Assembly: GCA_017960585.1 (NCBI GenBank)
Contig: JAGCYX010000002.1
Coordinates: 1 to 42,198, forward strand
Length of the DNA stretch: 42,198 bases
Origin: Bacteroidales bacterium
Lineage (GTDB): Bacteria; Bacteroidota; Bacteroidia; Bacteroidales; UBA932
Direction of reading: 5' to 3'
Shown here: positions 32,735 through 41,203 of the stretch, piece by piece
Numbering within the stretch: the stretch's first letter is position 1
Layout: each line of letters opens with the position of its first letter
The notes under the pieces: model-generated
The model's input: the letters and a program-made list of their open reading frames with translations, nothing else
Told to the model about the DNA's origin: nothing
Database searches by the model: none
Position numbers and translations under genes: made by a program

Positions 32735-32742
32735 TATCTTTG
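32735..32742 (+). promoter_or_regulatory. -7 box (TATCTTTG) of the DUF5686 operon
   Basis: TATCTTTG lies 10 bp before the ATG at 32753 and only 2 bp after the preceding terminator, giving a very short leader. Any -33 box would fall inside the terminator stem. Confidence 0.5.
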
Positions 32743-32752
32743 CGGCCCATTT

Positions 32753-35338
32753 ATGAAGAAGACTGTATTATTTGTCATATTCCTGCTCTGCACGCTCGGT
32801 TTCATCGCGCGCTCGCAGACGCGCGTCAGCGGCGTCGTGACGGACGCCGAGACGGGCGAGCCCATGCCTTACGTCTCCGTCGTCTTTCCCGGCACAAAGA
32901 TCGGCACGCTGACCGACCTGGAGGGGCATTTCTCCATCGAAGGCGCCGGGAGCTACTCCAACGTCAGTTTCCAGATGCTCGGCTACGAGACCTATATCTT
33001 CAACATCCGGGCGAACAGCACCACGCGCGACGCCAAGATCAAGATGAGCCCCGACACCTACGGCATCCAGGCCGTGGTCGTGAAGCCGCGCCGCCGCCGG
33101 GACAACGTCTACCGCCGCCGGGGCAATCCGGCCGTCGAGCTGGTCCAGAACGTGATCAAGCACAAGGACCAGAACCACGTCCGCTCCACGGAGGGCTACC
33201 AGGTGGAGAACTACGAGAAGCTGATCATGTCGCTGGACAAGTTCGACATCGACTTCGACAAGAACAAGTTCTGGGGCAAGTTCCGCTTCATGGAGAAATA
33301 CGTGGACACCGCCCAGTTCAAGAACACCCCCGTGCTGACCGTCTCCCTGCGCGAGAACGTCTCCACGACCTGGTACCAGCGCGACCCCAAGCGCACCAGG
33401 ACCTGGGTGGAGCGGCGCCGCAGCATCGGCCTGGACGAGCCGCTGGACGCCGGCGGATTCGGCACCAACATCAAGGCCATCTTCGCCGATTCGGACATCT
33501 TCGAGGACAACATGGAGGTGCTCCTGAACCGCTTCGTCAGTCCGCTCTCCAGCACCCTGGGCACGTCCTACTACAAATACTTCATCTCCGACACGCTGAA
33601 GGTGGACGGCGTGGAATGCATCGACCTGACTTTCGTACCCTTCAACAGCGAGAGCTTCAGCTTCACCGGCCACCTCTACATCGTCAACGACAGCACCTAC
33701 GCCGTCAAGAAATACTCCCTGGGCATCCCGGCCCACATCAACCTCAACTTTGTCAGCAACCTGGCCATCGAAGAGACCTTCGACAAGACGGAGAACGGGA
33801 CCTGGGCCTCGCGCGAGAAGGACACCTTCGCCCGCTTCTACCTGACGAAGTTCATGCGCGAGATCTACGCGCACAAGAAGATCATCCACCACGACTACGA
33901 CTTCACGAAGACGGCCGTCCCGGACAGCCTGCTGCGCATGCCGGACGAGGTCATCGCCAACAAGGACTGGTGGCGGCCGGACGACTGGTGGGAGCCCCGC
34001 CGGCCCGTACCGCTCAGCATCAAGGAGAGCCTGCTGGACAGCCTGATGACGGACATCTACGCCGTGCCGACCCTGCGCCACATCGCCAGCATCACGGAGT
34101 CGCTGGCGTCGGAATACTTCCCCACCGCGCCAGCGGACCGGGTGGCCAACCCGCAAGACCGGCTGAAGAGCAAGTTCGACATCGGTCCGGTCACCAACAT
34201 GATGAACTACAATGCGCTGGAGGGTTTCCGCCTGCGCATCGGCGGCATGACCACCGCCCAACTCAACCCCAAGAACTTCCTGAACGGCTACGTGGCCTAC
34301 GGCTTCCGCGACCAGAAATTCAAAGGTTCGCTCAGTTACATGCACACCTTCGAGAAGAAGGATCTCCATCCGTTCGAACCGTTGCGGAACCTCCTCACGC
34401 TGACAGCCAGTTATGACCTGGAAGCCCCCGGACAGAGTTTCTCGCTTCTGGACCGGGACAACATCCTCATGTCCACCGGCAAGCCGCAGCCCCTGCAGTA
34501 CGTCCGCCGCTTCCAGCTCCGCTACGACCGGGAATGGCTCTCCCGACTCTCGCTCACGACTTACGCCCGCATAGACCGCGTGACGCCGACCGGGACGCTC
34601 GCCTATTTCCGTTACGGTGCCGACGGCGCGCTGACGCCCGTGAACGCATTCAACGACTGGTCCTGGACCACCCGGCTCCGCTTCGCGCCCGGTGAACCGC
34701 TTTTCTCCAACCGCCTCGGCAAGGAATCCCCCATCACGCTGGCGAAGGACGCGCCTATCATCAGCCTGACCCACACAGTCGGATATTTCGACAACCAGTT
34801 CCTCTACAACAAGACGGAATTCTCCGCCCAGAAACGCATCTGGCTGTCCTCCTTCGGCCACATCGACGCCGCCATCTCGACCGGCTTCATCTGGAACCGG
34901 GTCCCGCTGCCCAAGCTCTTCTCGCCCAACGCCAACCCGTCGTTCCTGCTGGTGGGAGACGCCTTCAACCTGATGCGGCCGATGGAGTTCGTCATGGACC
35001 AGTACGCCGACTTCTTCGCCACCTACTACCTCAAGGGCTGGATCCTCAACCGCATCCCGCTCCTCAACAAGCTCAAGCTCCGCGAGGTGGTCTCGTTCCG
35101 TGCCCTGATCGGCTCGCTGTCCGAGAGAAACAATCCCCTCTTCGGGGTCGAGGGCCTCTACGCCCTGCCCGACGGCACGCGTATGATGACCAACACGCCG
35201 TACATGGAGTATTCCATCGGCTTGGAGAATATCCTGAAATTCATCCGCATCGACTACATCCGCCGGATCAGCTACACCGACGGACTGTCGGAAGCCGAGA
35301 AGCACGCTTTCAAGATTTCCTTCCGTTTCACCATCTGA
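32753..35338 (+). CDS. DUF5686 outer-membrane protein with carboxypeptidase-regulatory-like domain
   Basis: An 861-residue protein with a signal peptide (first 20 or so residues, hydrophobic MKKTVLFVIFLLCTLGFIA). Residues about 23-95 are a CarboxypepD_reg-like domain (RVSGVVTDAETGEPMPYVSVVF, broken after about 20 residues here, then GTLTDLEGHFSI), which is common at the N-terminus of TonB-type and related proteins. The rest is a DUF5686 region, ending in a long series of amphipathic strands and a terminal Phe-rich strand (HAFKISFRFTI), as expected for an outer-membrane beta-barrel. The family is widespread in Bacteroidota and its function is unknown. It leads an operon with a smaller barrel protein (12 bp gap) and a CDF transporter. 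Confidence 0.87.
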   Translation: MKKTVLFVIFLLCTLGFIARSQTRVSGVVTDAETGEPMPYVSVVFPGTKIGTLTDLEGHFSIEGAGSYSNVSFQMLGYETYIFNIRANSTTRDAKIKMSPDTYGIQAVVVKPRRRRDNVYRRRGNPAVELVQNVIKHKDQNHVRSTEGYQVENYEKLIMSLDKFDIDFDKNKFWGKFRFMEKYVDTAQFKNTPVLTVSLRENVSTTWYQRDPKRTRTWVERRRSIGLDEPLDAGGFGTNIKAIFADSDIFEDNMEVLLNRFVSPLSSTLGTSYYKYFISDTLKVDGVECIDLTFVPFNSESFSFTGHLYIVNDSTYAVKKYSLGIPAHINLNFVSNLAIEETFDKTENGTWASREKDTFARFYLTKFMREIYAHKKIIHHDYDFTKTAVPDSLLRMPDEVIANKDWWRPDDWWEPRRPVPLSIKESLLDSLMTDIYAVPTLRHIASITESLASEYFPTAPADRVANPQDRLKSKFDIGPVTNMMNYNALEGFRLRIGGMTTAQLNPKNFLNGYVAYGFRDQKFKGSLSYMHTFEKKDLHPFEPLRNLLTLTASYDLEAPGQSFSLLDRDNILMSTGKPQPLQYVRRFQLRYDREWLSRLSLTTYARIDRVTPTGTLAYFRYGADGALTPVNAFNDWSWTTRLRFAPGEPLFSNRLGKESPITLAKDAPIISLTHTVGYFDNQFLYNKTEFSAQKRIWLSSFGHIDAAISTGFIWNRVPLPKLFSPNANPSFLLVGDAFNLMRPMEFVMDQYADFFATYYLKGWILNRIPLLNKLKLREVVSFRALIGSLSERNNPLFGVEGLYALPDGTRMMTNTPYMEYSIGLENILKFIRIDYIRRISYTDGLSEAEKHAFKISFRFTI

Positions 35339-35350
35339 TCCGCCCGCCTT

Positions 35351-36052
35351 ATGAAAAAAGCCCTTCTGTTCCTCCTGACCGCTACGGTCTGCCTGACGGC
35401 CCTGCACGCGCAGGATGCCGACAGCCTGAAGTTCAAGCCGGTCACCCTGGGTGCCCTGCTGCAGGCCAATTTCGCCGGCGAGGATATGTACATCGCGGAG
35501 TCCGGCCTGTCGGCCTATCCCGGGTTCGGTATCGAGACCGGTCTTTTCATCGACTACCACCTCACCCGTCGCCTGCTGGTCGAGGTGCAGGCCGTCCTGT
35601 GCCTGCAGAACGGAAGCTACGTGTCCACGGACAAGGACCTGGGCTTCCTGTTCTGGCACCGCCGCCCCATCTCCTACCTGGCCGATATGCGCCTGTGGGG
35701 GCTGGATATTCCCTTGTTCCTGACTTACACCTTCCCCATCGGAACCGGGCAGTTCCGGGCGGGCGCCGGCGTGTTCACGCATATCACCTTCGACGCCTGG
35801 TGCCCGGGCGACCCGAATTTCATCACGCCCTATAACCGGGTGGTCTCCTACAGCGACGTCACAGGCAAGCCCCGCTACGCGCTCAGCGACAGTCACGCCG
35901 GCCCGGCCGTGCAGTTCGGCTACAAATTCGACTGCGGTCTGATGGTCAACCTGAGCGGCAAGTTCAGCGTCATCGACATCATCAACTACGAAAGCAAGCT
36001 CTCCTATGCCCGCCCCTACAAGATATCGCTGGGACTGGGCTGGCAGTTTTAA
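35351..36052 (+). CDS. outer-membrane beta-barrel protein, PorT-like
   Basis: A 233-residue protein with a signal peptide (cleavage near LHAQ, residue 21) and about eight amphipathic strands, ending in GLGWQF with the terminal Phe needed for BAM recognition. The pattern GFGIETGLFIDYHLTRRLLVEV and YLDIPLF-like (WGLDIPLFLTYTF) segments resemble PorT/OmpW-like barrels of Bacteroidota. There is no evidence for a specific transport role. The gene starts 12 bp after the DUF5686 gene and ends 9 bp before the CDF gene. Confidence 0.8.
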   Translation: MKKALLFLLTATVCLTALHAQDADSLKFKPVTLGALLQANFAGEDMYIAESGLSAYPGFGIETGLFIDYHLTRRLLVEVQAVLCLQNGSYVSTDKDLGFLFWHRRPISYLADMRLWGLDIPLFLTYTFPIGTGQFRAGAGVFTHITFDAWCPGDPNFITPYNRVVSYSDVTGKPRYALSDSHAGPAVQFGYKFDCGLMVNLSGKFSVIDIINYESKLSYARPYKISLGLGWQF

Positions 36053-36061
36053 ACGAAAAGA

Positions 36062-36700
36062 ATGGCACACGATCATACGCACGTTCACGACCTCCCCGCC
36101 TCCGCTGCGGAGAACCGACCGCTCCGGCGGGCCTACTGGATTTCCATCGCCCTCAACTTCTCCTTCGTGGTGCTGGAGGTGGTGGTCGGCCACTTCAGCC
36201 ATTCGCTGGGGCTCATTTCCGACGCCGGACACAAGATGCTGGACGTCATCGCCCTGGCCATCGCCCTGGTCGGTTTCCACCTGGCCCGCCGCCCGTCTTC
36301 GGACGCCCAGCGGATCTCCGCCAGCATCGCCCTGGTCAACACCCTGGTCCTGATCGGCGCCGTGGGCGTCATCATCTGGGAGAGCGTCGGCAAGTTCGGC
36401 CATCCCGAGCCGGTGGACGGTGCCGCTGTCTCCTGGACGGCCGCCGTGGGCATCGTGGTCTGCGGGCTGAGCGCCTGGCTGCTGATGCGCCACCAGGGCG
36501 ACATCAACACCCGCGCCGCCTTCCTGCATATGGCCACGGATTCGCTGCTTTCGTTGGGTATCGTCATCGCCGGCATCGTCATCCACTGGACCGGCCTCTA
36601 CATCATCGATCCCATCATCAGCCTGGTGGTCGCCGCGGCGATCCTCGTCAACACCCTGCGGCTGCTCCGCGACGCGATGCGCACCCTCTTCGGGAAATAA
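36062..36700 (+). CDS. cation diffusion facilitator (CDF) metal exporter, short form
   Basis: A 212-residue exporter with six predicted helices. The His-rich N-terminus is MAHDHTHVHD. The metal site is built by SDAGHKMLD in TM2 (Asp54, His57 and Asp61 region) and HMATD in TM5, the HxxxD pair of Zn2+ transporting CDFs. It stops soon after TM6 (ILVNTLRLLRDAMRTLFGK) and so lacks the roughly 80-100-residue cytoplasmic domain that most CDFs use to dimerise and bind metal. Such short CDFs exist and may still be functional. It is the last gene of the DUF5686 operon and is followed by a hairpin. Confidence 0.87.
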   Translation: MAHDHTHVHDLPASAAENRPLRRAYWISIALNFSFVVLEVVVGHFSHSLGLISDAGHKMLDVIALAIALVGFHLARRPSSDAQRISASIALVNTLVLIGAVGVIIWESVGKFGHPEPVDGAAVSWTAAVGIVVCGLSAWLLMRHQGDINTRAAFLHMATDSLLSLGIVIAGIVIHWTGLYIIDPIISLVVAAAILVNTLRLLRDAMRTLFGK

Positions 36701-36725
36701 AAGAGGCACCGCAAATTACGGTGCC
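36701..36725. terminator. terminator between the CDF and AraC-type genes
   Basis: A 7-bp GC-rich stem (36705-36711 with 36719-36725) with a 7-nt loop lies between two convergent genes. Read on the minus strand it is followed by TCTTTTATTT, a good terminator for the AraC-type gene; on the plus strand no T tract follows. Confidence 0.65.
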
Positions 36726-36739
36726 CCGTTCAATCGACT

Positions 36740-37105
36740 CTAGTGCAAATGTTTCTCCCGCCAGCGCCGGGGCGTCATGCCCGTCGCCTGGCAGAACTGC
36801 CGCTTGAAGTTGGACTTGTCGACGATGCCCGCCATCTCCCCGATGACGGAGACGGGGAGATCCGGATAATCCAGCAACAGGTGCCGGGCTTCGCGTATGC
36901 GCAAATCCTTGCGCCAGCTCATGACGTTTTTCCGGGTTTTGGTCCGGATGTAGAAACTGAGGATGTCGGCCGGGACGCCGATGTCGTCAGCGATCTCTTC
37001 GAGTGTCGGAAGTACTTTGGTATATCCTTTCCGGACGACCCAATCTTCGACGGCTCCACGGACTTTCCGCTTCTGCCAACACCATTTGTCAAATAAAATC
37101 TTCAT
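36740..37105 (-). CDS. small AraC-type helix-turn-helix protein
   Basis: A 121-residue protein. The second half is an AraC-family DNA-binding domain (SWRKDLRIREARHLLLDY, LPVSVIGEMAGIVDKSNFKRQFCQ and TGMTPRRWRE), with the usual two helix-turn-helix units in compact form. No ligand-binding domain is attached, and the first 45 residues look basic and helical. Full AraC regulators have about 290 residues, so this is a stand-alone DNA-binding version, as often seen in Bacteroidota. I used the ATG at 37105 and not one at 37129, because the latter would run into the divergent ffh promoter. The target is unknown. Confidence 0.78.
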   Translation of the reverse strand: MKILFDKWCWQKRKVRGAVEDWVVRKGYTKVLPTLEEIADDIGVPADILSFYIRTKTRKNVMSWRKDLRIREARHLLLDYPDLPVSVIGEMAGIVDKSNFKRQFCQATGMTPRRWREKHLH

Positions 37106-37113
37106 AATTTGAT

Positions 37114-37121
37114 TATATTTG
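37114..37121 (+). promoter_or_regulatory. -7 box (TATATTTG) of ffh
   Basis: TATATTTG matches the -7 consensus and lies 18 bp before the ffh ATG at 37140. The nearest TTTG boxes are at non-standard distances. Confidence 0.5.
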
Positions 37122-37139
37122 TGCCCCAAATCATTTCAC

Positions 37140-38462
37140 ATGTTTGAAAATTTATCTGATAGACTCGAAAGGTCCTTCAAGATCCTGAAGGGCGAAGGGA
37201 AGATCACGGAAGTCAACGTGGCCGAAACGCTCAAGGAAATCCGCCGGGCACTGCTTGATGCGGACGTTTCCTACAAGGTGGCCAAGGATTTCTGTGACCG
37301 CGTGAAGACGAAAGCGATGGGCGCCAACGTGCTGACGGCCGTGAAGCCGCAGCAGATGATGGTCAAGATCGTCCACGACGAGCTGGCCGAGTTCATGGGC
37401 TCCGAGCACGCCGAGATCAACGTCAAGGGCTCCCCTGCCGTGGTCCTCGTGGCCGGCTTGAACGGTTCCGGTAAGACGACGTTCAGCGGCAAGCTCGCCC
37501 TGCACGTCAAGAGCAAGCGCGGGATGAAAGTCCTGTTGGCCGCCTGCGACACCTTCCGTCCCGCTGCCATCGAGCAGCTGAAGACGCTGGGCACCCAGGT
37601 GGGCGTCGAAGTCTATTCGGAAGATGGGGAAAAAGACCCCGTGAAGGTGGCGAAGGACGCCATCCAGTACGCCCGCCAGCAAGGCATCAGCGTCGTCATC
37701 GTGGATACGGCCGGCCGCCTGACGGTGGACCAGGAGCTGATGGAGGAGATCTCCACGCTGCACAAAGCCGTCGCTCCCACGGAGACGCTCTTCGTCGTGG
37801 ATGCCATGACCGGCCAGGATGCGGTCGAGTCCGCCAAGGCCTTCAACGAAGCCATCGACTACGACGGCGTCGTGCTGACCAAGATGGACGGTGACACCCG
37901 CGGCGGTGCGGCTCTCTCGATCAAGGCCGTCACCGGCAAACCCATCAAATTCGTCAGTTCCGGCGAAAAGATGGAGGCGCTCGACATCTTCTATCCTGCC
38001 CGTGTGGCAGACCGTATCCTGGGTATGGGTGACGTCGTCTCACTCGTCGAAAAAGCCCAGGAACAGTATGATGAGAAGGAAGCAAGGGCCCTCAAAAAGA
38101 AAATCGCACACAACCAGTTTACGCTCGCCGATTTCTACAACCAGCTGAAGCAAGTCCAGAAGATGGGTAACATGAAGGATCTGGCCGGCATGCTGCCGGG
38201 CATGGACAAGGCGCTGAAAGATGTGGATATTCCGGACGACGCATTCAAGTCCACCGAGGCCATCATCCAGTCTATGACGCCCTATGAGAAGGAGCATCCC
38301 GAATGCCTGAACGGCTCCCGCCGCCAGCGTATCGCGAAGGGATCCGGGACCACCGTGGCGGACGTCAACAAACTGCTCAAACAGTTTGAACAGACGCGTA
38401 AAATGATGAAAATGGCCGTGGACGGGTCGCTCCAGCAGCGCCTCAAAGCCTTCAGAAGATAA
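37140..38462 (+). CDS. ffh: signal recognition particle protein Ffh
   Basis: A 440-residue SRP GTPase that binds signal peptides of nascent membrane proteins and docks with FtsY. The N domain (about 1-90) is followed by the G domain: P-loop GLNGSGKTT (about 107-115), DTFRPAA, DTAGRL, TKMDGDTRGGAA. The M domain (about 300-440) contains the methionine-rich signal-binding helices (KMGNMKDLAGMLPGMD, broken by loops) and the RNA-binding motif GSRRQRIAKGSGT. I took the ATG at 37140 because the longer frame begins with TTG inside the leader. Its last 11 bp overlap the 3' end of the convergent nucleotidase gene. Confidence 0.95.
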   Translation: MFENLSDRLERSFKILKGEGKITEVNVAETLKEIRRALLDADVSYKVAKDFCDRVKTKAMGANVLTAVKPQQMMVKIVHDELAEFMGSEHAEINVKGSPAVVLVAGLNGSGKTTFSGKLALHVKSKRGMKVLLAACDTFRPAAIEQLKTLGTQVGVEVYSEDGEKDPVKVAKDAIQYARQQGISVVIVDTAGRLTVDQELMEEISTLHKAVAPTETLFVVDAMTGQDAVESAKAFNEAIDYDGVVLTKMDGDTRGGAALSIKAVTGKPIKFVSSGEKMEALDIFYPARVADRILGMGDVVSLVEKAQEQYDEKEARALKKKIAHNQFTLADFYNQLKQVQKMGNMKDLAGMLPGMDKALKDVDIPDDAFKSTEAIIQSMTPYEKEHPECLNGSRRQRIAKGSGTTVADVNKLLKQFEQTRKMMKMAVDGSLQQRLKAFRR

Positions 38463-40167
38463 GGTTCATATCCTTCTCCATCAGCGGAGCGACCACTTTC
38501 TCCGGCACGAAGTGCCATTCGCCGAGCACGGAGCGGTCGCGTATCAGCGAGGCGTTCACGGTGCCGTGCTGGGTGAAATACTGATAGATCATCATCCGGA
38601 CTTCAGGAAGACGCGCTACGGTGCGTTCTTCCAGTTCTTCCTTATCCAGTCCGCCTCCGTCGAGCAGAAGGTCTCCGCCGCCGCTGGCGCGGTAGGAAGT
38701 CATGGCCACGTTGTACCAGGCGTCCGGGTCGAAGCGTGAACCGTCTGCCATCGAGGAGATCTTCACCCGCTTTCCGAAGGGCTTCGTCACATCCACCGTA
38801 TAGACCAGGCCGGCGGCCGAGTCAAAGTTGTAAGTCCGGCCGACAAACGACCACTTCGACGCGCCCGTGCGGGCGTCCGGTTCATCTTCTATCTTCAGGA
38901 CATGCTGGCCCGGAGTCTGGATCCAGCCGTCATAGGAATACTCCAGGTAGTTCTTGATTTCCGATCCCTTCATCTTCATGACGTAGAGCTGGTTCTCGAA
39001 GGGATAGATCGTGAACATGTCGTAGTAGATCACCTGCCCGGCCTTCACGGAGCCGTTGAAGGTCAGCGGCGCGGCGAAGGAGATCTGTGCGCCGGACGAC
39101 TCCAGCTGGACCGTATGCACGAGGTTGACGTAGTCGCTCATCCCCTTGTAGGCGTCGCGCGTGCGCAGCTCCATGGAGAGCTGGCCCACAGGCTGCAGGG
39201 TGAAGCCCTTGACGAGTTCGAACGCGGGCTGGAATTGCTTCTTCATCGCCTGGTCCACCTTGTCCTTGTTCATCCGGATCGTCTCGCCGTGGATCTTCTT
39301 CGTGCCGTCCTTGGCTTTCGAGACCGTGACATGGCCGACATTGCCGGCGCGGGCGCCGCCGTTGATCAGCCAGGTGCCGTTCTTCTCCTTGACGTAGGGA
39401 CGGTGGTCGTGCGAGCAGACGAGGACGTCCACGTCGTGCAGGCTGTTCAGCAGGTCAAGTCCCTGGGATTCGAGGCTCAGGCCGTCGCCATTGCCCGTGC
39501 CGGAGTGCGTCAGGACCACGACCAGGTCAGGATTCTCCTGCTCGCGGACCCGGTCCACCCAGTCCTGCACGCTGGGAATCAGCGATTCAAAGCGCATGCC
39601 TTCCCAGATCGGCTCGTCCAGCCAGGCTTCCATGTTGGGGTTCGTGAAACCGAGCACCGCCACGCGGAGGCCGCCCCGTTCAAAAACCTCATAGCTCGTG
39701 AAATAGGCGTTCCCCGTCTTGACGTCGATGGCGTTGGCGCCCATGAAGGGGATGCCGTGGGCCTGTAGCTGGGCGGCGATTTTGTCATAGACTTTATGGC
39801 CCGTCTCGATGTCGTGGTTGCCGACGGCGATGGCATCATACCCCATATAGGCCACCAGCTGGACAAAAAGGTGTTCACCCTCCGTTTCGACGTAATTGTA
39901 ATAATAGGGAGCGTTGTCTCCCTGCAGGCAGTCGCCCGCGTCGAGCAGCAGGACGTTCTGCTTTCCGACAGACCGGCGAAGGCTGTCCACCCAGGCGTAT
40001 ACGGACATCAGGCTGGTCTTCTTCGCCTGGCCTTCCACGTACGGTTCGTCGAACCAGCTGCCGTGGACGTCGCCCGTGGTGACGATATGCAGCGCGCGTT
40101 CGCGTGGGGAACACGCGGTGACAAGCAGGACGAAAAAGAGAATTATGGAAGCAATATGTGGTTTCAT
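38452..40167 (-). CDS. 5'-nucleotidase / 2',3'-cyclic phosphodiesterase-family lipoprotein
   Basis: A 571-residue lipoprotein with lipobox VTAC (Cys19). The N-terminal metallophosphatase domain has the dimetal ligands TTGDVHG (Asp33, His35), LLDAGDCLQGD (Asp76, Asp79), GNHDIE (Asn117, His118, Asp119), LTHSGTGNG and CSHDHRP. From about residue 325 a 5'-nucleotidase C-terminal domain follows (NLVHTVQLESSGAQISFAAPLTFNG with the substrate-binding strand, YPFENQLYVMKMKG). UshA/CpdB-type enzymes release nucleosides and phosphate from extracellular nucleotides. It is membrane-anchored and faces the periplasm or outside. It is divergent from the GSCFA gene and is transcribed from a -7 box that is the mirror image of that gene's box. 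Confidence 0.88.
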   Translation of the reverse strand: MKPHIASIILFFVLLVTACSPRERALHIVTTGDVHGSWFDEPYVEGQAKKTSLMSVYAWVDSLRRSVGKQNVLLLDAGDCLQGDNAPYYYNYVETEGEHLFVQLVAYMGYDAIAVGNHDIETGHKVYDKIAAQLQAHGIPFMGANAIDVKTGNAYFTSYEVFERGGLRVAVLGFTNPNMEAWLDEPIWEGMRFESLIPSVQDWVDRVREQENPDLVVVLTHSGTGNGDGLSLESQGLDLLNSLHDVDVLVCSHDHRPYVKEKNGTWLINGGARAGNVGHVTVSKAKDGTKKIHGETIRMNKDKVDQAMKKQFQPAFELVKGFTLQPVGQLSMELRTRDAYKGMSDYVNLVHTVQLESSGAQISFAAPLTFNGSVKAGQVIYYDMFTIYPFENQLYVMKMKGSEIKNYLEYSYDGWIQTPGQHVLKIEDEPDARTGASKWSFVGRTYNFDSAAGLVYTVDVTKPFGKRVKISSMADGSRFDPDAWYNVAMTSYRASGGGDLLLDGGGLDKEELEERTVARLPEVRMMIYQYFTQHGTVNASLIRDRSVLGEWHFVPEKVVAPLMEKDMNLIF

Positions 40168-40173
40168 GACTCA

Positions 40174-40181
40174 CAAAAATA
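40174..40181 (-). promoter_or_regulatory. -7 box (TATTTTTG) of the nucleotidase gene
   Basis: On the minus strand TATTTTTG lies 6 bp before the ATG at 40167, so the transcript would be almost leaderless. It forms the left half of a 17-bp palindrome with the box of the divergent gene. Confidence 0.6.
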
Positions 40182-40182
40182 G

Positions 40183-40190
40183 TATTTTTG
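40183..40190 (+). promoter_or_regulatory. -7 box (TATTTTTG) of the GSCFA gene
   Basis: TATTTTTG lies 8 bp before the ATG at 40199. Together with the mirrored box at 40174-40181 it forms CAAAAATA-G-TATTTTTG. Confidence 0.6.
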
Positions 40191-40198
40191 CGGAGAAT

Positions 40199-41203
40199 AT
40201 GAAACTATACACTCCGGTTGAGTGCGAAAAAATCGCACAATTGACGCAATCCGTCCCCATCAGTACGTTGGGAAGCTGTTTTGCGGACGATATGGGCGCC
40301 CGTCTGCAGGACGCCGGCTTCGATGTGCTTGCCAATCCGTTCGGCACGCTCTACAATCCCGCGTCGCTGGCTACTGCGGTGGAGCGGCTGGATTCCGCCC
40401 GGCCGTTCACCCGGGAGGAGTGCGTCGAGATGGGGGCCGGCGCCGGGCGCGTCTGCAGCTTCTCGCACCACACTTCCTTCGCGCGGCCCACGGCGGAGGA
40501 GTTCCTCGCGTACGCGAACGCGCGCCTTATAGAAGATGCCGCGCGCTGGCGCGCGTGCAAGTGCGTCATCCTGACGCTCGGGACGGCCTGGGTGTGGCGG
40601 GCGCTGGAGGTTCCGGGCCAGCCGGTGGTGGCGAACTGTCTCAAGCGGCCGGCACGGGAGTTCGCGCACGAGCTGCTGGGCGTCGACGCGTGCACGCAGC
40701 TGCTGCGCGGCATCATCGAGACCCATCCCGACAAGCAGTTCATCCTGACCGTCTCCCCCATCCGTCACCTCGGCTCCGGCGCCCACGCCAACACCCTCTC
40801 CAAATCCACCCTCCACCTGGCGGTAGAGCACGTATCTCAGCCGGCGGACGGAAAGCGGCCCGGTGTGCCTGCGACTTGGCTTCCATCCTCGCTTCCCGCT
40901 GGCGCGGGAACCGGATTCGGCGACACGAATCCTGCTGCGGCTGAGCCTTCGTCATCAGGCAGCACCGGCGCCGCTCTATTTCCGTGCGCCGGCAATGTCA
41001 GTTACTTCCCGGCGTACGAAATCGTGATGGACGAACTGCGGGACTACCGCTTCTACGCCGACGACCTCGTCCACCCCTCCCCGGCGGCCATCCAGATCGT
41101 CTGGGAACGCTTCCTGGATGCCTGCACCGACCCCGCGGAGCGCGAGCGCATCCTCGCTGCAGAGCGCGCAGCGCGTGCCGCCCGCCACCGGCCGTTGAAA
41201 TAA
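40199..41203 (+). CDS. GSCFA-family protein
   Basis: A 334-residue protein named for its LGSCFAD motif (about 23-29). Family members have an SGNH-hydrolase-like fold, with GSCFA as the nucleophile block, TLGTAWVWR and SPIRH in the middle and YFYADDLVHPS-like (RFYADDLVHPS) near the end, where the Asp and His of the catalytic triad would lie. No signal peptide is seen. The substrate is unknown. Between KSTLHLAVEH and NVSYFPAYEIVMDEL, segments that normally nearly adjoin, there is an insertion of about 50 residues rich in Pro, Gly, Ala and Ser (DNA about 40833-40990). It contains a perfect DNA hairpin, so a repeat may have entered the gene in frame. Confidence 0.85.
   Translation: MKLYTPVECEKIAQLTQSVPISTLGSCFADDMGARLQDAGFDVLANPFGTLYNPASLATAVERLDSARPFTREECVEMGAGAGRVCSFSHHTSFARPTAEEFLAYANARLIEDAARWRACKCVILTLGTAWVWRALEVPGQPVVANCLKRPAREFAHELLGVDACTQLLRGIIETHPDKQFILTVSPIRHLGSGAHANTLSKSTLHLAVEHVSQPADGKRPGVPATWLPSSLPAGAGTGFGDTNPAAAEPSSSGSTGAALFPCAGNVSYFPAYEIVMDELRDYRFYADDLVHPSPAAIQIVWERFLDACTDPAERERILAAERAARAARHRPLK
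40893..40910 (+). repeat. short palindrome inside the GSCFA gene
   Basis: TTCCCGC (40893-40899) and GCGGGAA (40904-40910) form a perfect 7-bp stem with a TGGC loop. It lies in the non-conserved insertion of the protein and resembles REP-type stems in length and composition. Confidence 0.45.

Noticed and set aside
31634..32752. Long N-terminal extension of the DUF5686 frame
   Set aside because: It runs through the metal ATPase gene in another frame and across a terminator. The signal peptide begins at 32753.
32768..36709. 1313-codon open frame on the minus strand
   Set aside because: It lies antisense to the DUF5686, beta-barrel and CDF genes. The sequence is His/Asp/Gln/Gly-rich, without domain motifs, and arises from high GC at third codon positions.
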